Source: Nanobdellota archaeon (GTDB lineage: Archaea > Nanobdellota > Nanobdellia > Woesearchaeales > UBA9642). Taken from it: DNA of 47,319 nt. The notes beneath the pieces are model-generated. The model did not search any database, had not been told where the DNA came from, and saw only the letters and a program-made list of their open reading frames with translations. Where the stretch lies: assembly GCA_021813435.1 (NCBI GenBank), contig JAKAKR010000009.1:1-47319 (forward strand), in the 5' to 3' direction. Below are positions 1-6,236 of the stretch, piece by piece (within the stretch, counting starts at the first letter, position 1; each line of letters starts with the position of its first letter). The translations under genes and the position numbers were made by a program.

Positions 1-126
1 TATCCCGCTTATTGTTCCTTTTTCTACGAATCGTCCAGTAATTGGTACTTTGGATTGTGCATGTATCCCATAATTCATTCCGAGGAATAGTGCGAGTCCT
101 AAGAGTGTGTTCTTTATGACGCTCAT
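1..126 (-). CDS. 5' part of a putative secreted protein gene (runs off the window)
   Basis: An open frame of 42 codons runs leftward from an ATG at 124-126 to the window edge with no stop. It begins MSVIKNTLLGLALFLG and then NYGIHAQS, which reads as a short positively charged start, a hydrophobic core and a possible cleavage region, so a signal peptide is likely. A TATA-like box on the minus strand (148-158) lies about 26 nt upstream of the ATG, which fits a leaderless transcript. The rest of the protein is outside the window and no family can be named. Confidence 0.55.
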   Translation of the reverse strand, partial: MSVIKNTLLGLALFLGMNYGIHAQSKVPITGRFVEKGTISGI

Positions 127-188
127 ATTCGTAATCTGGGATGCGGGTATTTATAAACTTTACGGTTGTTACCACTAAGAAGAGACTA

Positions 189-234
189 TTTATAAATCAC
201 AAGATTTAAATATGTGTTATCACATAATTATGTG
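189..234 (+). promoter_or_regulatory. Promoter and palindromic operator of the vapBC-like pair
   Basis: A TATA-like box (TTTATAAAT, 189-197) predicts transcription from about 218. A second AT-rich candidate (GATTTAAATA) begins at 203. Just downstream are three alternating half-sites: TATGTG (211-216), CACATA (221-226) and TATGTG (229-234). The last two form the perfect 14-bp palindrome CACATAATTATGTG (221-234). The palindromes overlap the predicted start site. This is where a ribbon-helix-helix antitoxin would bind to repress its own operon. The function is inferred; the symmetry is seen directly. Confidence 0.65.
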
Positions 235-248
235 TGAAGGTGATTTTT

Positions 249-470
249 ATGGGCAATATAACACTATCAATGCCGGATGATGTGCACTCGCAAATGAGGC
301 AATTTTCTGAAGTGAGATGGAGTGAGGTTGCAAGAAAGGCAATTATTGAAAAGCTGGAGACTCTGAAACTTGCTGAATCTCTGGCAAAAAAAAGCAAGCT
401 AACTGAAAAAGATGTGCAGAGTTTTAGTAATAAAATTAATGCATTAGCCACTAAGAGGATTATTGAATGA
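249..470 (+). CDS. vapB: Ribbon-helix-helix-type antitoxin (VapB-like)
   Basis: A 73-aa protein starting MGNITLSMPDD, with a short beta strand followed by two amphipathic helices (VHSQMRQFSEVRWSEVARKA). This is the pattern of ribbon-helix-helix antitoxins, whose N-terminal half binds DNA and whose C-terminal tail wraps the toxin. The ATG at 249 is preferred over the in-frame GTG at 234 because AAGGTGAT (238-245) is a ribosome-binding site at good spacing and 234 is the last base of the operator palindrome. Its stop codon overlaps the downstream toxin start by 4 nt (ATGA), which indicates translational coupling. The family assignment rests on fold pattern and context. Confidence 0.72.
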   Translation: MGNITLSMPDDVHSQMRQFSEVRWSEVARKAIIEKLETLKLAESLAKKSKLTEKDVQSFSNKINALATKRIIE

Positions 471-886
471 ACATCATTTTAGATTCAAACATACTTTTTT
501 CTGCATTAATAAAAAATTCTACAACAAGAAGAATAATCCTTAATTATGATGGCTTCTTCCTTTTTCCATCATATATCTTTGTTGAGATGGAACATCATAT
601 CGATGAATTATTCAAAAAATCTGGATTATCACAAAGAGGATTTGATGATTTGCTCCATCTCATATTAAAGAAAGTATTAATCGTACCCCACAGTACCTTA
701 GCACCCTACACTAAAGACGCATTAGCAATAGCGCAAAATATAGATATCAACGATGCATTATTCATAGCATGCGCACTCGCACATCACGATAGCGTAATAT
801 GGTCTGAAGACAAGAAGCTAAAAACGCAATCCCGAGTGAGAATATTCAATACTAAAGAGATAATGATATACTTGGATGAGCAGTAA
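467..886 (+). CDS. vapC: PIN-domain toxin ribonuclease (VapC-like)
   Basis: A 139-aa protein, the usual size of a single PIN domain. It opens with the typical strand and first acidic residue (MNIILDSNILFSAL, Asp6). Further candidate metal ligands are Glu40 in IFVEMEHH, Asp96 in DINDALFIACAL and Asp115 in IWSEDKKL. PIN toxins of toxin-antitoxin pairs cleave RNA (often tRNA or rRNA) with Mg2+ or Mn2+ held by these acidic residues. It overlaps the antitoxin gene by 4 nt. The strand order and the IWSEDKKL box resemble the PIN_2/PIN_3-type archaeal group more than the classic VapC family. The target is unknown. Confidence 0.82.
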   Translation: MNIILDSNILFSALIKNSTTRRIILNYDGFFLFPSYIFVEMEHHIDELFKKSGLSQRGFDDLLHLILKKVLIVPHSTLAPYTKDALAIAQNIDINDALFIACALAHHDSVIWSEDKKLKTQSRVRIFNTKEIMIYLDEQ

Positions 887-888
887 AC

Positions 889-1245
889 GTAATTTCTTCA
901 AATCTAAATTGTGGTGCTTGTAATATTTCTGGTCACTGTTGTGCTCCTATTTGTTCCGCTAATGGAGTATGTGTGACACCCTGCACTAGTGTGAATGGTC
1001 TTTATGGAAGTTTTTGCGGCGATCCATTTGATGTTTTCCCTCGACCTAATTATCCTAATACTGAATGGAATGCCAAATATGATTGTGCGGGAAGCTGCTA
1101 TCTTTGCTTAGATCTCTATAAGAATTGCAATAATGATATCAGAGATGGCTGCGAGATAAATACTGCAACTGATGCAAATAATTGTGGGAGTTGCGGGAAT
1201 GTTTGCGGCATTGACGTACTTTTTGAACAAAGCCTCTGGTTTTAG
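889..1245 (+). pseudogene. Remnant of a Cys-rich secreted-protein gene
   Basis: Frame 1 is open from about 880 to a TAG at 1243-1245 and encodes a Cys-rich stretch containing NLNCGACNIS, DGCEINTATDA and NNCGSCGNVCG. These resemble the repeated Cys motifs of myxobacterial and archaeal surface proteins. No start codon, signal peptide or promoter precedes the Cys-rich part; the frame simply emerges after the toxin gene. An internal ATG would give 90 residues (973-1245) but would begin in mid-domain. The last twelve residues are not Cys-rich, so a frameshift near 1205 is possible. It is best read as a decayed 3' fragment of a relative of the gene at 1463. Confidence 0.6.
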
Positions 1246-1409
1246 GAGTTGTCGGATAATTAAGCTTCGCTTTTTAGCGTCGTTCGTATCGGAATTCGCA
1301 AATTTAAGGAACATCGTACCACTTGCAATCCTGTCCGATTTTCTAGTTCATTTATCGATGATACTCACTAATTGACGCTAAACTATTATCCGACAACCCC
1401 TGGTTTTAG
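1236..1409. repeat. 10-bp target-site duplication flanking the MITE
   Basis: CTGGTTTTAG is present at 1236-1245 and again at 1400-1409, directly abutting the two ends of the element. The left copy contains the TAG stop of the Cys-rich remnant. Confidence 0.8.
1246..1399. mobile_element. MITE-like non-autonomous element (154 bp)
   Basis: The ends are 15-bp terminal inverted repeats with one mismatch: GAGTTGTCGGATAAT (1246-1260) and ATTATCCGACAACCC (1385-1399). The element is flanked by a perfect 10-bp direct repeat, CTGGTTTTAG (1236-1245 and 1400-1409), as expected of a target-site duplication. Subterminal TTAGCGTC occurs near both ends in inverted orientation. There is no room for a transposase. 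A 10-bp duplication is in the range made by IS4-type transposases, but the parental element is not identified. It lies between the Cys-rich remnant and the TATA box of the next gene. Confidence 0.82.
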
Positions 1410-1414
1410 AAAAC

Positions 1415-1424
1415 TTTATATAAT
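1415..1424 (+). promoter_or_regulatory. TATA box of the Cys-rich protein operon
   Basis: TTTATATAAT begins 5 bp after the right-hand target-site duplication of the MITE and predicts a start near 1445. GAGG at 1455-1458 serves as the ribosome-binding site for the ATG at 1463. The upstream transcription-factor (BRE) region of this promoter is therefore formed by the MITE junction. Confidence 0.55.
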
Positions 1425-1462
1425 CACACTCACAGCATGTTTAAAAAAGGGTTTGAGGACGT

Positions 1463-4330
1463 ATGAATACTAAAAATCTAGTGTTTCTCGCATTGCTCAT
1501 ATTCGCATTACTCTTAATCCATCCTGTGAGCGCAGGCGCGAGCTGCACCACGAGCTATTATAATGTCTGTGGAAATAACATCACGTGCAGTGCAATCATC
1601 AGTTCCCCAACATCATACGATGCTTCATGGGTAACATATTGCAATAACTCCTGCCCCGCATGCCCTACAGCACAGGAGGGGACTTCAAACTTTGGATGCC
1701 AATCTGCTGCTCCGACAAATGGGTATAGTACTGATTCTTATGTGTGCGCAGGAAGTACAATATGCACATTCTGCAACACTAGCTACACCAAATCAGGTAA
1801 TGCATGTGTTAAATCATGCTCAGGAACCCCCAGTACCAAAAGCTGTGGAACCTGCGGCACCACGACACAGGTCTGTGTTGGTGGAACCTGGACATACACC
1901 GGCGCAACCTGCACTGCAACAGGAACAACACAAACACTTTCCTGCACTGCAAATAGCTGTTCAGGAACACTCACCAGCACCTGCACGCTGCAAAGCGGAA
2001 ATTATAATTGGGTCAATGATACCTGCAGTGCGGCATCACTCACACTCTGCGGCGATGGAGTCTGCCGCGCATCATGCACCTACTGCGGTGACAATACCAC
2101 GCAGACACCAAACAATAATGGATTCAATGAAGTCTGTGATGGCACTGATCTTAATAGTCAGACCTGCGCATCCCAGGGCTATGGTTCGGGTACATTAAGT
2201 TGTAAATCTGATTGCTCAGGATTCAACTACTCCGGCTGCTCTGCTGTTGGATGTGATGCTTCCTGCAACGGTCTATGGGGACCATCATGCAATAATGGCC
2301 TTAGCTGTAATGGGTGGAACGTTGTTTCAAATGGAAGTTGCCGTAATTCTTTATGCACAGCGCAATCAAATTGTAATTGTTGCGGCAATAATATTAATGA
2401 TTCTGCTGCTGGTGAAGAATGCGATGATGGCAACACTAATAATGGTGATGGTTGTGATAGCACTTGTCATAAGACTAATTGTGCTATTACCAGCGTCAAT
2501 GTTACGCCGATTGATTGCAGTGGGCAATTATGCACTCAAGGAGAGCATTTGAATGTGTCTATAGCATATTCTGGTGTTGATTGTGCACTTGGTAAGACAC
2601 TCCAAGTTGATTTGTTGCCTAACACCACCTATGCTTCATCCTCTTGTGTTATTGAAAAAAATCTGACTATTGACCAAGTATCACAGGGTTTGACTGTGTT
2701 TATGCCTGGCATGTCGAGCTCTTCTTTTATTAGTGATGCAAGCCATTCTTACTCATTTATCTATACTGTCCCGACAATACCCAACCCTAAATGCACAGGA
2801 AAGAATTTTTATCACACTATTGTAGGTTTATATTCTGCTGATGGCGTATTGCGGCTTAATGATTATACTTCACAGGATGTTTCAGGTATAATGTTTACTG
2901 TTTGCCCGCAGGCAGGTACTGTAATTCCTTATCCTTCAAGCACTAATAAATTATTTGATGCTGTTTATACTAATCCGGGAAAGACTTGGTCTGGTTGTCT
3001 TTTCGCTTGCGTCAATGGATGGGCATCAAATACTGAATATGTAAATAATGCGAGTGGAAAAGGAATTAAGTATGGCCCGTATTTTACATATTATTGTGGT
3101 GCTTTAGATGGCGTCTGTCCAGATAGTTTTAGTTCTAATTATGCTTCAGGATTTAAGTGTAGGTTACAAGGTTCACAATATGGTGTCTGCTCAGGAAATG
3201 GTATCAGCGATCCTGACTGTGGTCCTGTCTGTGGCGATGGCATTGTGACGCCGCCAGAAGAATGTGACTACAATCTTACGCCAAATGGATGCTCGCATGA
3301 ATGCTATAAGAACAATTGTACGATTAATACTACTAACCCAATCACTATCACGCCTATCGGATGCGACAAGGGATTATGCAATATTGGAAGCGCGCTCAAT
3401 ATCACCGTACGATTCAATGGTTCGGACTGCGCGCTTGCAAACACTGTCCAGGTAGACTTTAGAAACGAACCCAATGTCAATATCACGAGCTGTATCATCA
3501 ACAGCACAGGCGGAACAGGCGGGATGTATGGAATGAGTTCTCTACTTCCTGTTGCATTCTCATCGCAGGATACCTTTACTTATACTATCAATGCAATCAC
3601 TGAGGCATGCAGTGGAAAAGCCCTCAGGTTTGCAACACCACAACTCTATACCATCACTGGCGGAAAGACAATCCTGCGCAGTACCCTGCAGGAAGCCCCG
3701 ACAGATTCTATTACGCTCTACACTGATGATTGCAGAAATATCTGTCCTGAAGCGTACAATCTTTCACAACTCTCTGAGTCCACGGGAAAAACCGTCGATG
3801 AACTATTGAAATTAGGCAATGCGCAGGCAGAGGCATTATTCACACAATACGTGCATAATGAGCGCTGCTTCAAGAGAAGTGTAAGGAACCTGCGCAACAC
3901 TTCGTGTGAATTCACTTCACCGGATCAATCTACAGGGCTCGTCTCATTCCTTTGGAATAATATTAAAGGCGATAAAGGGACCCGAAGAAACAAGGACGAA
4001 ACCAACGGACAAGCAAGTAGTGGCGCGACTACTGACACGATTACACCATGCAATAATGGCGTATTGGATTCTTCAGAATACTGCGACGCAAACCCGAATG
4101 GGAAATACATTTCAAAAGATACTACGGGTGATTGCAGAACACTCTTTACTACAGGAACACACAAGATATTTTCAACACTGGACACCACAGCACAGGCTGT
4201 CTGCGCAAGTAACTGCCTCTATGCTACCTGCACAATCATTGATCCCATGACCCAAAGTACCAAAACATTTAAATTATCATGGGATTATACTGCAAGTACA
4301 AGGACTGTTACTGAGGTTCCCAGCTCATAA
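1463..4330 (+). CDS. Large exported Cys-rich protein with two paralogous modules
   Basis: A 955-aa protein with a clear signal peptide (MNTKNLVFLALLIFALLL, cleavage near residues 24-26). Residues 27-300 are a dense Cys-rich region. Two modules follow. Each begins with a Cys-rich repeat (CCGNNINDSAAGEECDDGN at about 307; CGDGIVTPPEECD at about 590) like the DUF4215/myxococcal Cys-rich repeats. Each continues into a beta-rich domain with matching signatures (VTPIDCSGQLC and SGVDCALGKTLQVD against ITPIGCDKGLC and NGSDCALANTVQVD). The C-terminal part has more Cys but no membrane anchor or sorting motif. It is probably extracellular and disulfide-bonded, perhaps an adhesin or surface layer component; no enzyme motif is seen. 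It is followed 27 nt later by a small anchored protein of similar type. Confidence 0.85.
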   Translation: MNTKNLVFLALLIFALLLIHPVSAGASCTTSYYNVCGNNITCSAIISSPTSYDASWVTYCNNSCPACPTAQEGTSNFGCQSAAPTNGYSTDSYVCAGSTICTFCNTSYTKSGNACVKSCSGTPSTKSCGTCGTTTQVCVGGTWTYTGATCTATGTTQTLSCTANSCSGTLTSTCTLQSGNYNWVNDTCSAASLTLCGDGVCRASCTYCGDNTTQTPNNNGFNEVCDGTDLNSQTCASQGYGSGTLSCKSDCSGFNYSGCSAVGCDASCNGLWGPSCNNGLSCNGWNVVSNGSCRNSLCTAQSNCNCCGNNINDSAAGEECDDGNTNNGDGCDSTCHKTNCAITSVNVTPIDCSGQLCTQGEHLNVSIAYSGVDCALGKTLQVDLLPNTTYASSSCVIEKNLTIDQVSQGLTVFMPGMSSSSFISDASHSYSFIYTVPTIPNPKCTGKNFYHTIVGLYSADGVLRLNDYTSQDVSGIMFTVCPQAGTVIPYPSSTNKLFDAVYTNPGKTWSGCLFACVNGWASNTEYVNNASGKGIKYGPYFTYYCGALDGVCPDSFSSNYASGFKCRLQGSQYGVCSGNGISDPDCGPVCGDGIVTPPEECDYNLTPNGCSHECYKNNCTINTTNPITITPIGCDKGLCNIGSALNITVRFNGSDCALANTVQVDFRNEPNVNITSCIINSTGGTGGMYGMSSLLPVAFSSQDTFTYTINAITEACSGKALRFATPQLYTITGGKTILRSTLQEAPTDSITLYTDDCRNICPEAYNLSQLSESTGKTVDELLKLGNAQAEALFTQYVHNERCFKRSVRNLRNTSCEFTSPDQSTGLVSFLWNNIKGDKGTRRNKDETNGQASSGATTDTITPCNNGVLDSSEYCDANPNGKYISKDTTGDCRTLFTTGTHKIFSTLDTTAQAVCASNCLYATCTIIDPMTQSTKTFKLSWDYTASTRTVTEVPSS

Positions 4331-4357
4331 AGCAGGGATAACCTTTAGAGGGAATCA

Positions 4358-4744
4358 ATGGAAAAACAAAATCTCTATCTCATCCTGATTGTCGGAATTG
4401 TCGGGCTTGTAGCAATTATTGCAATGATTACTGCCACCACATCATCGACCACCAGCGAATATTCTACGATTACCGGTCATGTGGTTGCAGCACCATCAGA
4501 TGTTTCGCCGCCTACAATCCAGTCTGTAGTGCAGGGAACAGAATGTAAAAGTACATCGAATGATACTCATGGCGCGTGCGTAAATGGTTACTTTGCGCGC
4601 TGCGGCGACGGATACCTCTTTATCGGTGTTGAGCAGTGCGAAGTCACGACCATGAATGGCAAATCCTGCGAAAGTTTCGGATATGCAGGTGGAACACTCA
4701 AATGCACAGACTGCGTCTTTGATACCAGCGATTGTACAAACTAA
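4358..4744 (+). CDS. Small membrane-anchored Cys-rich surface protein
   Basis: A 128-aa protein with one N-terminal transmembrane helix (about residues 7-27, LILIVGIVGLVAIIAMI), a Thr/Ser-rich linker, and a Cys-rich exterior domain with CGDGYLFIGVEQCE and SFGYAGGTLKCTDC. That domain matches a segment of the preceding large protein (GYGSGTLSCKSDC, about residues 239-251). The start is supported by GAGGGA upstream. It lies 27 nt after the large gene and is probably co-transcribed, so it may be its partner or anchor at the cell surface. The N-terminal architecture resembles the protein at 15089. Confidence 0.78.
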   Translation: MEKQNLYLILIVGIVGLVAIIAMITATTSSTTSEYSTITGHVVAAPSDVSPPTIQSVVQGTECKSTSNDTHGACVNGYFARCGDGYLFIGVEQCEVTTMNGKSCESFGYAGGTLKCTDCVFDTSDCTN

Positions 4745-4916
4745 GTCGAAATCATATATTATTCATATTTATTTCTGCCGGTAACTGCTTGCACGCTCAC
4801 ATCGTTTCTGTCTTTGTTGTAGTCCACGATTTATTGTTCGTCTGCTTCTGTTATTTGAAGGTTCGCGAGGTGCAAGCACAGTGCGCGATGACATGTGCTG
4901 TTGTTTAAAAGAACAC
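4745..4916. other. Intergenic stretch before SRP RNA
   Basis: No credible gene. An 8-bp inverted repeat, GCTTGCAC (about 4787-4794) with GTGCAAGC (about 4870-4877), could form a weak long-loop hairpin. It may contain the end of the Cys-rich transcript. Nothing else is recognised. Confidence 0.35.
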
Positions 4917-4926
4917 CTTTAAAAAT
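4917..4926 (+). promoter_or_regulatory. TATA box of the SRP RNA gene
   Basis: CTTTAAAAAT is centred about 26 nt before the proposed 5' end of SRP RNA at 4948, which agrees with the start inferred from RNA end pairing. Confidence 0.6.
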
Positions 4927-4947
4927 CCTATGCTATTTCTTTGCCTT

Positions 4948-5212
4948 GTGCTAGGCTGGGCAGTTAGTCCTTGCTTGTTACTCCAAACGGACTTTAGGGA
5001 GAGCCGAAGCTCAGGAAGAGGTCTTATCATAGAAGACAGCCCTGGATGTACTGTCGATCCTCTGTCCTCTTTGACTTTTTTCATCATGAACCGGATCAGA
5101 CCAGGAATGGAGCAGTCCTAAGCGTTGAGAAAGGTGCTTTGAGGGTCGCGGAGGGGAGGGAAACCCAGGATCAACTGCTCTTGTATGGTAGAATCCATTC
5201 CTGGGCGTGCAC
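4948..5212 (+). ncRNA. ffs: Signal recognition particle RNA (archaeal 7S RNA)
   Basis: The conserved SRP54-binding helix 8 is visible at about 5091-5126. It has a GGAA tetraloop (5104-5107) closed by CCA/TGG, and the internal-loop strands ATCAGA and AGCAG followed by TCCTAAG. The 5' Alu domain shows GGCTGGGC, the UGUNR-type motif TGTTA (4976-4980) and CTCC/GGGAG pairing. The 3' half has GGGAAACCCAGGATC and CATTCCTGGGC. GTGC (4948-4951) can pair with GCAC (5209-5212), as in archaeal helix 1. The RNA scaffolds SRP19 and SRP54 for co-translational targeting of membrane and secreted proteins. The length of about 265 nt is slightly short for archaea. The ends are approximate. Confidence 0.9.
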
Positions 5213-5232
5213 ACTTCTATTTGCAATCCGGA

Positions 5233-6189
5233 TTACTTGAACATTCTTTCAACAGTCAAGTTGACCCATTGTTGATTGGAATTGCTGGTAAGCCGTGCAG
5301 CATACTTGAACTTGGGGATGGTACCATTGAGCGGCGGCTTATAATAGAGTGTGATATCAATAGTATTTTTGCTGAATACCTGGGAAAATGCGGCATGGTC
5401 CTTGTAACCATAGATGAATACGTCAACAAAATCTGCATCACGCGTCAGCAATTTTACCGGTTGCTGCAATTCATACGATTCTATTGCGGCTTCAGCAATG
5501 ATCCGATGGTCTTTTGTCGCTTTCTTTCCTTTGTGCCTGCACACTGCTTCATATGGTGGGTAGAGCGCATTGCAGAGTGCGACATAGAGCTCCTGATGTT
5601 TTTTGATATCCGCACTGATCTGCGCCACTGCTTTTGCATTCGCGTCAAGAAGGAGCCTTGCGCCCTTATTCTCGACGCGCGCAAGATTCTCGAACAGGAT
5701 GTGCCTGTTCCGCTGTTCCTTTCCATAATAACTCTTTTCCGGATGGTATTTTTTGTTGTATTTGTACTGGGCGGCCACTTTCTTGTGGTCTCTTTTGGAG
5801 AATGAGCTATGCATTTTTTCGATAGAATCCTTGAGGCCGTCGCGCACTTCGTTGCATACTGTCGGCAGGAGCGCAATATTTGAAGAATAATGGATTGCCT
5901 CTTCTTTCTTGAAATATTCCTTGATATTTTTTACGAGCAGATCATATGATGCCCGTGTCTCGCCATTTCTTGCAAGGATCAGTATCCGGTTGAGTGCATC
6001 AAAATTCCGTTGGTAGAATGTGTCGTTGATGCGTGTGACGAGTCCATAGATTGCTGAGGTGTCCTTGAAGCAGGTTTTTTTCTGGGGACTGATGATTGCA
6101 TCTTCGCGTAATTTCTGTGCGGCTATCTCGAGAAGATTGTGGTGTGTCTCGTCGATGATGCACTCGATATGCAATGAATCGGTTTGCAT
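5233..6189 (-). CDS. PIN-like nuclease domain protein
   Basis: A 318-aa protein with a scattered PIN signature: FKDTSAIYGLV (Asp43), LLPTVCNEVRDGL (Glu114), ATKDHRIIAEAAIE (Asp227) and KLLTRDADFVDVF (Asp251 and Asp253). These match the four acidic positions of PIN-fold ribonucleases, but a basic, helical segment of about 100 residues (115-220) separates the second and third motifs. It is larger than VapC toxins and has no antitoxin gene next to it, so a stand-alone RNA-processing or regulatory nuclease is more likely. The start is ATG 6189: the TATA box (CTTTAAAAAG, about 6209-6218) lies about 26 nt upstream, and the longer GTG start at 6210 would fall inside that box. Substrate unknown. Confidence 0.7.
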   Translation of the reverse strand: MQTDSLHIECIIDETHHNLLEIAAQKLREDAIISPQKKTCFKDTSAIYGLVTRINDTFYQRNFDALNRILILARNGETRASYDLLVKNIKEYFKKEEAIHYSSNIALLPTVCNEVRDGLKDSIEKMHSSFSKRDHKKVAAQYKYNKKYHPEKSYYGKEQRNRHILFENLARVENKGARLLLDANAKAVAQISADIKKHQELYVALCNALYPPYEAVCRHKGKKATKDHRIIAEAAIESYELQQPVKLLTRDADFVDVFIYGYKDHAAFSQVFSKNTIDITLYYKPPLNGTIPKFKYAARLTSNSNQQWVNLTVERMFK

Positions 6190-6236
6190 GCGTGGAGAAA
6201 CACTGTTCACTTTTTAAAGTTACCCCTTTTTAGTGA

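Noticed and set aside
1172-1375. Open frame of 67 codons crossing the MITE
   Set aside because: It crosses the target-site duplication and inverted repeats, has no ribosome-binding site and gives a protein with no recognisable pattern.
4925-5240. Several open frames of about 60 codons on both strands
   Set aside because: They fall within the SRP RNA, whose helix 8 and Alu-domain motifs are clear; none has a plausible protein pattern.
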